A DNA stretch of 64,000 nucleotides from Streptomyces bluensis (GTDB taxonomy: Bacteria; Actinomycetota; Actinomycetes; Streptomycetales; Streptomycetaceae), in the NCBI RefSeq assembly GCF_014650715.1, contig NZ_BMVM01000018.1:94194-158193 (forward strand), written 5' to 3'. Shown here in pieces: positions 8,371 to 16,471 of this stretch. Under the pieces are notes generated by a model. The model did no database searches. It worked only from the letters and a program-made list of their open reading frames with translations, and was not told the origin of the DNA. Position 1 is the first letter of the stretch; each line of letters opens with the position of its first letter. The position numbers and the translations under genes are program-made.

Positions 8371-9770
8371 TGCCAGCGGCCGATCTCGACGTTCTCCAGG
8401 ACGCCGAGCGCGTCCGGGACGAGGACCGCCGCCGAGTAGTAGGCCGTCACCAGGTACTTGATGATCGCCTGCTCGTTGATGCCCATGAACCGAACGGACA
8501 GGCTCGGCTCGATCTCGTCCGGGATGCCCGACTGCCGAAGCCCGATGACGCCCTGCTCCTCCTCTCCGGTACGCATACAGATGATGGACGTCGTCCTGGA
8601 GTCGCTGACCGGGATCTTGTTGCACGGGAAGATCGGCACTCCGCGCCAGGTGGGGATGCGGTTGCCCGCGATCTCGATGCTCTCCGGCACGAGCCCGCGC
8701 TTGTTGCACTCGCGGCCGAACGCGGCGATCGCGCGCGGGTGAGCGAGGAACAGCTTGGAACCGCGCCGGCGGCAGAGCAGCTCGTCCAGGTCGTCGGGGC
8801 TGGGCACGCCGTCGTGCGGTTGCAGTCGCTGGTCGTACTCGCAGTTGTGGAGCAGCCCGAACTCGCGGTTGTTGATGAGCTCGTGCTCCTGGCGTTCCTT
8901 CAACGCCTCGACTGTCAGCCGGAGTTGCTGCTCCGTCTGGTTCATCGGCTGGTTGTAGAGGTCCGCCACCCGCGTGTGGACGCGCAGGACGGTCTGGGCG
9001 ACGCTCAGCTCGTACTCGCGCGGCGCGGCCTCGTAGTCCACGAAGGTGTGCGGGATGTCCGGCTCGCCGGTGTGGCCGGCGGCGAGCTCGATCTCTTTCT
9101 CGCCATATTTGTTGGTGCGCTGCGAGGGGACGGACCGCAGCTGCTCAAGGTGCTCGCGCAGGGAGTCGGAGCGCTCCGCGATCTGGTCGAGGGCCTGACG
9201 AGGGAGGGCGAGGACGGTGCAGGCGGTGACCGCGCGCGCCGTGTACTCCCAGATCGTGTCCGGGTCGAGGAGTGCCTGGTCACCGAAGTACGCCCCGTCG
9301 GCGAGGACGCCGAGGACCGTGTCGTCCCCGTACGGACCCGTGCCGATCTTCTCCACCTTGCCGTGAGCGAGCAGGAGCACCTCGTCGGTCGGGCTGCCGA
9401 ACTCCGCGAGCACCGCGCCGGGCTGGAACTCCCGCTGCTCACAGCGCCGGGCGAGTTCGCCCAGGACGTCATCGTCCTCGTACGACCGCAGGGCCGGCAG
9501 TTCGCACAGCTCCGCGGGGATGACCGTGACCTGGTCGCCGGTCTTCACGAAGGTGATGCGGCCGTCGCCCACCGCGTAGCTGAGCCGCCGGTTCACCCGG
9601 TATGTGCCACCCTGCACGTTCACCCACGGCAGCATCCGCAGCAGCCAGCGGGAGCTGATCTCCTGCATCTGGGGTGCGGACTTGGTGGTCGTGGCCAGGT
9701 TCCGCGCGGCCGACGTGCCGAGACTCTGCTGCGGCTTTTCCTGCGCGTGGACCTCTTCGCCTACCGACAT
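8367..9770 (-). CDS. Family 2B encapsulin shell protein with cNMP-binding domain (EshA/SrpI-like)
   Basis: A 467-residue HK97-fold shell protein of the group that includes EshA and major membrane protein I. The N-terminal arm and start of the fold (RNLATTTKSAPQMQEISSRW) are followed by an inserted cyclic-nucleotide-like domain (about 100-215: GDDTVLGVLADGAYFGDQAL, then TARAVTACTVLALP). The long C-terminal shell domain ends in SVRFMGINEQAIIKYLVTAY. In the nucleotide pocket the usual FGE is FGD, while the arginine is kept. ATG at 9770 has GGGAGG upstream. It is the first gene of a two-gene operon with the polyprenyl synthase. Family 2B shells are known to package terpenoid enzymes, so the pair is probably a nanocompartment. 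Confidence 0.92.
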   Translation of the reverse strand: MSVGEEVHAQEKPQQSLGTSAARNLATTTKSAPQMQEISSRWLLRMLPWVNVQGGTYRVNRRLSYAVGDGRITFVKTGDQVTVIPAELCELPALRSYEDDDVLGELARRCEQREFQPGAVLAEFGSPTDEVLLLAHGKVEKIGTGPYGDDTVLGVLADGAYFGDQALLDPDTIWEYTARAVTACTVLALPRQALDQIAERSDSLREHLEQLRSVPSQRTNKYGEKEIELAAGHTGEPDIPHTFVDYEAAPREYELSVAQTVLRVHTRVADLYNQPMNQTEQQLRLTVEALKERQEHELINNREFGLLHNCEYDQRLQPHDGVPSPDDLDELLCRRRGSKLFLAHPRAIAAFGRECNKRGLVPESIEIAGNRIPTWRGVPIFPCNKIPVSDSRTTSIICMRTGEEEQGVIGLRQSGIPDEIEPSLSVRFMGINEQAIIKYLVTAYYSAAVLVPDALGVLENVEIGRWQ

Positions 9771-10093
9771 AAAGGAATGCCCTCCCGGTCGTGCCCTGAT
9801 CTCACGGTCATGCGCCGATCTCGCTGGCAAGCCTTCCAGTGCGGAGCTGATGGTGCTATTACCCGAAAGAGCGGGAATGGATCTTCGCTGTGCTGGGCAG
9901 ACTGGGGGCCTTTGCCGCGGGGCCCCGACGTGAGGCGGGAACTTCAAGATCCGGCCGCCCGTTTGATGTCACGACGGGCCCTTCGGCCGAATCGACTCAC
10001 CATCCACCCCCGAACCACTCGACACTCATCCTCAAAGCCTCAAACCGCCCGATCCACTCGATCCACTCGATCCACTCGACGACGGGAGACGTC
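9771..10093. other. Divergent intergenic region, encapsulin / small protein
   Basis: This 323-bp stretch separates the encapsulin operon from the divergent small gene. It must hold both promoters, but I could not assign confident -35/-10 pairs. The only clear structure is a 9-bp tandem repeat at its right end. Confidence 0.5.
10051..10077. repeat. Three exact GATCCACTC repeats
   Basis: Three perfect head-to-tail copies of a 9-mer lie 16 bp upstream of the small gene, inside its likely 5' UTR or promoter. Confidence 0.9.
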
Positions 10094-10327
10094 ATGGCAG
10101 GCTTCCTCGACCGCGCCAAGGAGCAGGCGCAGCGCGGCCTTGTTCAGGGCAAGCAGAAGCTCGACGAGGTGCAGACCCAGCGGGCCGGCAGCGATCTGCT
10201 GAAGAAGCTGGGCGCGGCCTACTACGCGGAGCGGCGTGGCAGTGGCTCCCCGGCCGCCACGCAGCAGGCGCTCCAGGCGCTGGAGGCCCACATCGCCACG
10301 CATGGGGACGGCTTCCTGCGCTCCTGA
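10094..10327 (+). CDS. Conserved small protein of unknown function
   Basis: A 77-residue, helix-rich, charged protein (MAGFLDRAKEQAQRGLVQGK at the start, then AYYAERRG). The first 30 residues could form an amphipathic helix. There is no recognised domain and no signal peptide. The ATG at 10094 follows GGGAGAC. It is divergent from the encapsulin operon. Whether it has any link to the compartment is unknown. Confidence 0.65.
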   Translation: MAGFLDRAKEQAQRGLVQGKQKLDEVQTQRAGSDLLKKLGAAYYAERRGSGSPAATQQALQALEAHIATHGDGFLRS

Positions 10328-10534
10328 GGCGGGGGCGGCCCCTCGCGGTGTCGCCTGCCGTTCGGCGAGCAGTCCGACCATCACTCCGGACAAGCCCTGA
10401 CACCCCGGCAGCCGCCTGACCGGATCGGCTCGCACATCGTGCGAACGACGGGTCGCGGCCGCCGGGTCGGGGGTACAGCAGCGGTACGAGGCGGCCGCGC
10501 CGGGTGGCCGTTGCCCAGTGCGAAGGAGGCGGTC

Positions 10535-11125
10535 ATGGCCTCACCCATGTCCGCGGGCACGTTTCTCGCCATCCTCAAGGACGAGGGCGTCACGGTCGTC
10601 GAGGTCGGTGACTGGGAGCACCACAACCGCAACGACAAGGGCCCATGGGGCCCGGTCCACGGCGTGATGATCCACCACACGGTGACATCGGGCAGCGAGA
10701 GAACCGTGCAGATCTGCCGCGACGGCTACGCGGACCTGCCCGGCCCGCTGTGCCACGGGGTCATCACCAAGGACGGCCGCGTCCACCTCGTCGGCTACGG
10801 CCGTGCCAACCACGCGGGGCTGGGCGACGACGACGTCCTGCGGGCGGTGATCGCCGAGACGGCCCTCCCTCCGGACAACGAGGCGAACACGGACGGCAAC
10901 CGCCACTTCTACGGCTTCGAGTGCGAGAACCTCGGCGACGGCGAGGATCCCTGGCCCGAGGCCCAGTTGGACGCCATCGAGCGTGTCTCCGCGGCGATCT
11001 GCCGCCACCACGGCTGGACGGCCCCCTCCGTGATCGGCCACCTTGAGTGGCAGCCGGGCAAGGTGGACCCTCGCGGCTTCACGATGGCGTCGATGAGGGA
11101 GCGCATCCACAGCCGGCTGACGTGA
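10535..11125 (+). CDS. N-acetylmuramoyl-L-alanine amidase (Amidase_2/PGRP fold)
   Basis: A 196-residue amidase expected to cleave the bond between MurNAc and L-Ala in peptidoglycan. Zinc ligands are seen in HGVMIHHTVTSG (first His pair) and in VIGHLEWQPGKVDPRGF (the late His and the K/D pair). FYGFECENLG supplies the conserved Glu/Asn region. AAGGAGG lies 7 nt before the ATG. No signal peptide is visible, so it may be cytoplasmic, leave by another route or come from a phage-type ancestor. It lacks the extra wall-binding domains seen in larger Streptomyces amidases. Confidence 0.88.
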   Translation: MASPMSAGTFLAILKDEGVTVVEVGDWEHHNRNDKGPWGPVHGVMIHHTVTSGSERTVQICRDGYADLPGPLCHGVITKDGRVHLVGYGRANHAGLGDDDVLRAVIAETALPPDNEANTDGNRHFYGFECENLGDGEDPWPEAQLDAIERVSAAICRHHGWTAPSVIGHLEWQPGKVDPRGFTMASMRERIHSRLT

Positions 11126-11209
11126 CACGTACATCCGGCTGAGGACGGGGGGTCCTGTCGGCCGCCGCCCCACCCCGGCTCACCCCGCCCCCTGTCCGAC
11201 AATGGGCAG

Positions 11210-12106
11210 GTGACCAGTCTTGCCGCCCTTCGACCGGAGCTGCCGTCCCCCGTGCAGCACATCGACGACGAGCGGTTCGGGCGGCGCGGAGTGCGGCTGG
11301 TGGTGAAGCGGGACGATCTGATCCATCCGGAGCTGGTCGGGAACAAGTGGCGCAAGCTCGCCCCGAACCTGCGGGCCGCCGCGGGCCGCCCCGTGGTCAC
11401 CTTCGGCGGCGCGTACTCGAATCACCTGCGGGCCACGGCCGCCGCGGGCCGCCTGCTGGGGCTGCCCACCGTGGGGGTGGTGCGGGGCGAGGAGCTGGCC
11501 GACCGCCCCCTCAACCCCTCGCTGGCCCGGTGCGCGGCCGACGGCATGCGGCTGCACTTCGTCGCGCGGTCGGCGTACCGCCGCAGGACCGACCCGGGGA
11601 CGCTGGCCGCGATCCTCCGTGCCGCGGGCGCCGAGGACGCCTACGTCGTCCCCGAGGGCGGCAGCAACTCCCTCGCCGTGCGTGGCTGTGAGGAACTCGG
11701 CGAGGAACTGCGCGGCCGGGCCGATGTCGTGGCGTTGGCCTGTGGCACCGGCGGCACCCTCGCCGGGCTGGCCGCGGGTCTCGCGCCCGGACAGCGCGCC
11801 CTGGGTGTGCCCGTCCTGCGGGGCGGCTTCCTGGACGGCGAGATACGTACCCTCCAGCAGCGCGCCTTCGGCGGCCCCCGCGGCGACTGGTCCCTCGACG
11901 ACCGCTTCCACTTCGGCGGCTACGCCCGCACCACCCCCGAACTCGACGCCTTCGCCGAGGCGTTCGAGCAGCGCCACGGACTGCCGGTCGAGCGCCTCTA
12001 TGTGGCCAAGATGCTGTACGGGCTCGCCACCCTCGCCGAGGAGGGCGCCTTCCCCCGGGGGACGACCCTCGCGGCGGTCATCACGGGAGCGCCGTTCGCC
12101 GGCTGA
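11210..12106 (+). CDS. PLP-dependent deaminase, D-cysteine desulfhydrase/ACC deaminase-like
   Basis: A 298-residue fold-type II PLP enzyme. The Schiff-base lysine lies in ELVGNKWRKL and the conserved asparagine loop is TFGGAYSNHLRA. VALACGTGGTLAGLAAG is the phosphate-binding loop. Family members release ammonia (and H2S or 2-oxobutyrate) from D-cysteine or 1-aminocyclopropane-1-carboxylate; the sequence alone does not say which. The gene appears leaderless: a -10-like GACAAT (11198-11203) lies 6 nt before the GTG start. It is convergent with the antiporter with only 11 bp between stops. Confidence 0.85.
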   Translation: MTSLAALRPELPSPVQHIDDERFGRRGVRLVVKRDDLIHPELVGNKWRKLAPNLRAAAGRPVVTFGGAYSNHLRATAAAGRLLGLPTVGVVRGEELADRPLNPSLARCAADGMRLHFVARSAYRRRTDPGTLAAILRAAGAEDAYVVPEGGSNSLAVRGCEELGEELRGRADVVALACGTGGTLAGLAAGLAPGQRALGVPVLRGGFLDGEIRTLQQRAFGGPRGDWSLDDRFHFGGYARTTPELDAFAEAFEQRHGLPVERLYVAKMLYGLATLAEEGAFPRGTTLAAVITGAPFAG

Positions 12107-12117
12107 GGCGTCCGTGC

Positions 12118-13716
12118 TCACCCCTCGGATTCCCGGTAGGCCGCAGCCTCCTCCAGGTCCAGTCTGCGCAGCAGGGTCCGGAGCATCTCGTCGTCGATGT
12201 ACCGGCCGTCCCGGAGCCTCACGAAGACAGCACGCTCGGCGCCGATCATCTCCCGGGAGAGGCGGCTGTAGGTGTCCGCGGCGGTCTCGCCGGTCAGCGG
12301 GTTCACCGAGCCCAGCCGCTCCCACACGGCGTTGCGGCGCCGCTCCAGGACCGTGCGGAGCCGGTCGGCCAGCGGCGGCGGCAGCGCGTTGTGCTCGTCC
12401 GCGAGCAGCTCGTCGAGGCGCTCCTCGGCGACCCGGGAGGCCTGGGCCTGGGCGTTGGCCTCGGCGAGGGTCTCGGCCTGGGAGTCCCGTCCGGGCAGCC
12501 GCAGCAGGCGGATCAGCGGGGGCAGGGTGAGCCCCTGGAGGACCAGGGTGCCGATGACCGTGGTGAAGGTCAGGAACAGCAGCAGGTTGCGCTCGGGGAA
12601 GGGCCCGCCACCGCTGACCGTCATGGGGATCGAGAAGGCGATGGCCAGCGACACCACGCCCCGCATTCCGGCCCAGCCGACGATGAAGGGGGCCTTCCAG
12701 GTGGGGTTGTCCTCCCGTTCCCTGATGCGGCGCGAGAGCATCCGCGGCAGGAAGGTCGCCGGGTACACCCACAGGAAGCGGGCGACGACCACCACGACGA
12801 AGAGGACTGTCGCGTACCAGGCGGCGCGTGTGCCCTCGTACTCGCCGAGCCCTGTGAGGACGACCTGCAGTTGCAGTCCGATCAGTGCGAACACCGCCGA
12901 CTCCAGCAGGAAGCCGACCATCTTCCACACCGCCTCCTCCTGGAGCCGGGTCGCGAAGTCGACCTGCCAGTTGCGGAACCCCAGGTAGAGGCCGACGACG
13001 ACCACGGCGAGCACTCCTGAGGCGTGCACCCACTCGGCGAGCCCGTACGCGACGAACGGGATCAGCAAGGAGAGGGTGTTTTGCAAAAGCGCTTCCTTCA
13101 AGTGGGTGCGCAGCCAGTGGATCGGCACCATCAGCAGCAGCCCCACCGCGATCCCGCCGACCGCCGCCAGCACGAACTCGCCGATCGCGCCCGCCCAGGT
13201 GGCGCCCTCGCCGACCGCGGCGGCCAGGGCCACCCGGTACGCGGTGATCGCGGTGGCGTCGTTCACCAGGGACTCGCCCTGCAGGATCGTGGTGATCCGC
13301 GACGGCAGCCCCACCCTGCGCGCGACCGCCGTCGCCGCGACCGCGTCCGGCGGCGCCACCACGGCTCCGAGCACCAGTGCGGCGGTCAGCGGCAGCCCCG
13401 GCACGATCAGATACGCGGCCCAGCCGACGGCGAGTGTCGCGAACAGCACGTATCCGACCGACAGCAGCGCCACCGGCCGCAGTTGGGCCCGCAGGTCGAG
13501 GTAGGAGCTCTCCGTGGCCGCCGTGTACAGCAGTGGCGGCAGGATCAGCGGCAGTACGACGTGCGGGTCGAGCGTGTACTCGGGTACCCCGGGCACGTAC
13601 GAGACGGCCAGGCCGGCCGCGACGAGCAGCAGGGGCGGCGGCACGGGTGTACGACGGGCCGCACCGGCGACGGCGGCACTGCCCGCGACCAGCAACAGCA
13701 GTGGCAACACGTCCAT
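12118..13716 (-). CDS. Na+/H+ antiporter, CPA1 family
   Basis: A 532-residue monovalent cation/proton antiporter of the plasma membrane. It has about 12 hydrophobic segments in the first 400 residues, including the ion-binding region VVAPPDAVAATAVA and the unwound-helix motif GESLVNDATAI. The C-terminal 130 residues are hydrophilic and helical (RVAEERLDELLADEHNALPP) and probably form a cytoplasmic regulatory tail. It is divergent from the small zinc-finger gene. A role in pH and salt balance is inferred from the family. Confidence 0.92.
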   Translation of the reverse strand: MDVLPLLLLVAGSAAVAGAARRTPVPPPLLLVAAGLAVSYVPGVPEYTLDPHVVLPLILPPLLYTAATESSYLDLRAQLRPVALLSVGYVLFATLAVGWAAYLIVPGLPLTAALVLGAVVAPPDAVAATAVARRVGLPSRITTILQGESLVNDATAITAYRVALAAAVGEGATWAGAIGEFVLAAVGGIAVGLLLMVPIHWLRTHLKEALLQNTLSLLIPFVAYGLAEWVHASGVLAVVVVGLYLGFRNWQVDFATRLQEEAVWKMVGFLLESAVFALIGLQLQVVLTGLGEYEGTRAAWYATVLFVVVVVARFLWVYPATFLPRMLSRRIREREDNPTWKAPFIVGWAGMRGVVSLAIAFSIPMTVSGGGPFPERNLLLFLTFTTVIGTLVLQGLTLPPLIRLLRLPGRDSQAETLAEANAQAQASRVAEERLDELLADEHNALPPPLADRLRTVLERRRNAVWERLGSVNPLTGETAADTYSRLSREMIGAERAVFVRLRDGRYIDDEMLRTLLRRLDLEEAAAYRESEG

Positions 13717-13775
13717 GGTCTTCGCCCGCCCTCTTTCCGCGCCGCGTTCCGCGCGACCGTCGTAACCTGGCCATC

Positions 13776-14036
13776 ATGAAACAGTGCACGCACGTCGACG
13801 CGCTGCCGGGCCCGGAGCCGGCGCCGCTGAGCGACACCTGCCCCGAGTGTCTGGCCGCCGGTACGCACCCGGTGCAACTGCGGCTGTGCCTGGCGTGCGG
13901 GTACGTCGGCTGCTGCGACACCTCGCCCGGCCGGCACGCGACCGAGCACTACAAGGAGAGCGGCCACCCCATCATGCGGACCTTCGAACCTGGCGAGAGC
14001 TGGCGCTGGTGCTTCGTCGACCACGTACTCGTGTGA
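13776..14036 (+). CDS. UBP-type zinc finger protein
   Basis: An 86-residue stand-alone ZnF-UBP domain. Zinc ligands appear in CTHVDAL, CPECLAAG, LRLCLACGYVGCCD and HATEHYKESGHPIMRTF. In eukaryotes this fold binds the ubiquitin C-terminus; bacterial single-domain versions are common in actinobacteria and their role is unknown. The start looks leaderless: TAACCT (13763-13768) lies 7 nt before the ATG with no ribosome-binding site. It is divergent from the antiporter gene (59 bp apart). Confidence 0.85.
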   Translation: MKQCTHVDALPGPEPAPLSDTCPECLAAGTHPVQLRLCLACGYVGCCDTSPGRHATEHYKESGHPIMRTFEPGESWRWCFVDHVLV

Positions 14037-14351
14037 CGCGCGTCCACCGGGCACGCGACCGTCGAACAGTAATGCGCATGACACGAGCGGCGCGAGCGGG
14101 TACTCATGTGACACGGTTCGAGGGTCTGACGTGTGGGTACGTGAATCCGGCGCGCGCTCTTCCTATTTGAGGCCCGCAGACCCCTAGCCACCGAGCGTGT
14201 TCATGTGCTTACTATGAGTGACAGCACGAGACGGGGTCCCCGGGACACGGAACGTGGGAGCGCGGTAGCGTCACCGCTGAACCACATGACGCGTTACCCC
14301 GGGGGGCGACCCTCGGACCCCGAAACAGCTTGTACCACCTTGGAGGTGAGG
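14037..14351. other. Intergenic region upstream of the anti-sigma/sigma operon
   Basis: These 315 bp carry two GGGTAC boxes (14098-14103 and 14135-14140), the second with a good partner element. An in-frame ATG at 14214 could extend the anti-sigma protein upstream, but the Shine-Dalgarno evidence favours the GTG at 14352. Confidence 0.5.
14116..14140 (+). promoter_or_regulatory. SigB/SigF/SigH-type promoter
   Basis: GTTC (14116-14119), 15 nt, GGGTAC (14135-14140) matches the stress-sigma consensus GTTT-N14-16-GGGTA(C/T). It lies about 200 bp upstream of the anti-sigma gene and suggests that the operon is controlled by its own or a related sigma factor. Confidence 0.6.
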
Positions 14352-14765
14352 GTGTCCCAGATTGCAGGCGAGCCCGCGACCCAGGACTTCGTGGAAGTCC
14401 GGCTGCCGGCTGCGGGTGCCTACCTGTCGGTGCTGCGTACGGCCACGGCCGGCCTCGCGGCCCGTTTGGACTTCACCCTCGACGAGATCGAGGACCTGCG
14501 CATCGCGGTCGACGAGGCCTGCGCGATCCTGCTTCAGCAGGCCGTGCCCGGCTCGGTGCTCAGTTGCGTCTTCCGTCTCGTCGACGACTCGCTTGAGGTG
14601 ACGGTCTCCGCCCCGACCACGGACGGCCACGCGCCCTCGCGGGACACCTTCGCCTGGACCGTCCTGTCGGCCCTCGCGGGCAAGGTGTCGTCCGCCGTCG
14701 ACGACGACAAAACCGTTTCGATCAGCCTCTACAAACAGCGCGGCGCGGGACCCGGGCCGGCGTGA
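14352..14765 (+). CDS. RsbW-like anti-sigma factor (UshX/PrsH type)
   Basis: A 137-residue HATPase-fold protein of the RsbW/SpoIIAB family, expected to bind and silence the sigma factor encoded next. The N-box region is LDEIEDLRIAVDEACAIL. The chosen GTG at 14352 has GGAGGTG directly upstream. A start at 14214 would add 46 residues of low-complexity sequence. The stop overlaps the sigma factor start (GTGA). Gene order and similarity match ushX-sigH of S. coelicolor, where the pair responds to osmotic stress and development. Confidence 0.86.
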   Translation: MSQIAGEPATQDFVEVRLPAAGAYLSVLRTATAGLAARLDFTLDEIEDLRIAVDEACAILLQQAVPGSVLSCVFRLVDDSLEVTVSAPTTDGHAPSRDTFAWTVLSALAGKVSSAVDDDKTVSISLYKQRGAGPGPA

Positions 14766-15871
14766 GGAACGGGGAAGGGCCGGTGCGGGACGAAGAGCGC
14801 GGCACACGGGAACTTCCCGCCGGGGGCACAGACGGCCCGGGCGGGCCGCGGCACCGGGCGGACGGCGTCGACGGCATCCCCGAGCAGGCCCGGCCGCACC
14901 CGGAGGACGACTCCTCGGCGGCGGTCGGCGTGTCTCAGCGGGCAGAGCCGATCGACGACGAGGAGCACGGTGAGCTCTCCGACGGGCGAAGGAATCCGGA
15001 GGGTGCCGTACGGAGCACCACGTCCTCGGAAGGGCGGCGTCGGGTGACGGCGGGCGGGACTATGAGCGAGCACGAGCGGAACGGTGAGCAGAGCGTGCAG
15101 GGCACGCAGCACGACCCCCACGACCGCAGCGGGGCGCGGGCGATGTTCGTCGAGCTGCGCGCGCTGAAGGAGGGCAGCGCCGAGTACGCGGAGCTGCGCA
15201 ACCAGCTGGTCCGGATACACCTGCCGCTCGTCGAGCACCTCGCGCGCCGCTTCCGCAACCGCGGGGAGCCGCTGGACGACCTCACCCAGGTCGCCACCAT
15301 CGGCCTGATCAAGTCGGTGGACCGCTTCGACCCGGACCGCGGTGTCGAGTTCTCGACCTACGCCACGCCCACCGTGGTCGGCGAGATCAAGCGCCACTTC
15401 CGCGACAAGGGCTGGGCGGTCCGCGTCCCCCGCCGGCTCCAGGAGCTGCGCCTGGCGCTCACCACGGCCACGGCGGAGCTCTCCCAGCTCCACGGCCGCT
15501 CCCCCACCGTCCACGAGCTGGCCGAGAAGCTGGCCATCTCGGAGGAAGAGGTCCTGGAGGGGCTGGAGTCGGCGAACGCCTACTCGACCCTCTCTCTGGA
15601 CGTCCCCGACACGGACGACGAGTCCCCGGCGGTGGCGGACACCCTGGGCGCGGAGGACGAGGCGCTGGAGGGCGTCGAGTACCGCGAGTCGCTCAAGCCG
15701 CTCCTGGAGGATCTCCCCCCGAGGGAGAAGCGAATCCTGCTCCTCCGCTTCTTCGGCAACATGACCCAGTCCCAGATCGCCCAGGAAGTCGGCATCTCCC
15801 AGATGCACGTCTCCCGCCTACTGGCCCGCACCCTGGCCCAGCTCCGGGAGAAACTCCTGGTCGAGGAGTAG
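14762..15871 (+). CDS. sigH: Stress-response sigma factor, SigB/F/H group
   Basis: A group 3 RNA polymerase sigma factor. From the coupled GTG at 14762 it is 369 residues; an internal ATG at 15062 gives a 269-residue form that starts just before the conserved domains. Region 2 reads RNRGEPLDDLTQVATIGLIK and FSTYATPTVVGEIKRHFRD. Region 3 is WAVRVPRRLQELRLAL, and region 4 includes MTQSQIAQEVGISQMHVSRL. The first 100 residues are charged and low in complexity. S. coelicolor SigH is known to be made in several sizes from different starts and by processing, and this layout allows the same. The symbol rests on gene order plus sequence. Confidence 0.85.
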   Translation: MRNGEGPVRDEERGTRELPAGGTDGPGGPRHRADGVDGIPEQARPHPEDDSSAAVGVSQRAEPIDDEEHGELSDGRRNPEGAVRSTTSSEGRRRVTAGGTMSEHERNGEQSVQGTQHDPHDRSGARAMFVELRALKEGSAEYAELRNQLVRIHLPLVEHLARRFRNRGEPLDDLTQVATIGLIKSVDRFDPDRGVEFSTYATPTVVGEIKRHFRDKGWAVRVPRRLQELRLALTTATAELSQLHGRSPTVHELAEKLAISEEEVLEGLESANAYSTLSLDVPDTDDESPAVADTLGAEDEALEGVEYRESLKPLLEDLPPREKRILLLRFFGNMTQSQIAQEVGISQMHVSRLLARTLAQLREKLLVEE

Positions 15872-15926
15872 CCCCCTCACAGGCCCTGGCGGTCCGCCAG
15901 GTCGTACCGCTCCGCGGGGGCGCTCC

Positions 15927-16376
15927 TCACTTCTGGTCCTGCACGTCCCCTGGACCTCGGATGCCGAGAGCCCGGGTCGTGGCCGGGTTCACCAGGAGAA
16001 CCAGCGCGGTGACCGCCACGACCGCGAGGACGATCCCACCCGGGATGGCCATGCTGTCGGCCTGGAGGAGGTTGTACGCCACCGGGAGCGCCATGATCTG
16101 TGTGATGACCGCCGGCCCCCGGCTCCAGCTGCGCCGCAGGAACAGTCCCCGCGCGGCGAGCAGGGGCAGCAACGCGAGCACGATCAGGGTGACTCCCCCG
16201 GTGATGGCCTGCTGACGATCGTCCGGGTGACCTGCCAGTCCCAGCACGAGCATGGCCCCGCCTCCCACGGCGAGGGCCAGCCCTTCCGACGCGGCCAGCG
16301 CTGCCGCGGCGGTCAGCCGTCCGGGGCGGGGCTCGGCGTCGGAGTTCCCGGGATCGCGGTTCTGCTCAGAGGTCAC
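15927..16376 (-). CDS. Small integral membrane protein, unknown function
   Basis: A 149-residue protein with four hydrophobic helices (ALAVGGGAMLVLGLAG, GGVTLIVLALLPLLAARG, VITQIMALPVAYNLLQ and GIVLAVVAVTALVLLVN) and short charged tails. The start is GTG at 16376. It is convergent with the sigma factor gene and divergent from the lipid kinase. I do not recognise the family beyond an actinobacterial membrane protein. Confidence 0.72.
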   Translation of the reverse strand: MTSEQNRDPGNSDAEPRPGRLTAAAALAASEGLALAVGGGAMLVLGLAGHPDDRQQAITGGVTLIVLALLPLLAARGLFLRRSWSRGPAVITQIMALPVAYNLLQADSMAIPGGIVLAVVAVTALVLLVNPATTRALGIRGPGDVQDQK

Positions 16377-16471
16377 CTGGGAAGCGTATCCCTCCGGGGG
16401 TGCGGGCCGTCGGCCCCCAACCCCCTACCTCGAAGTGGGCCGAGTATCACCCTGTAGGTACCCTGCATCGC

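Noticed and set aside
11180..13921. 913-codon open frame on the minus strand across the PLP enzyme and antiporter genes
   Set aside because: Its composition is shadow-like (Arg/Gly/Ala), it is out of frame with the antiporter and shows no motif.
14205..14351. Longer anti-sigma protein starting at 14205 or 14214
   Set aside because: The extra residues are low in complexity, and GGAGGTG sits exactly before the GTG at 14352.
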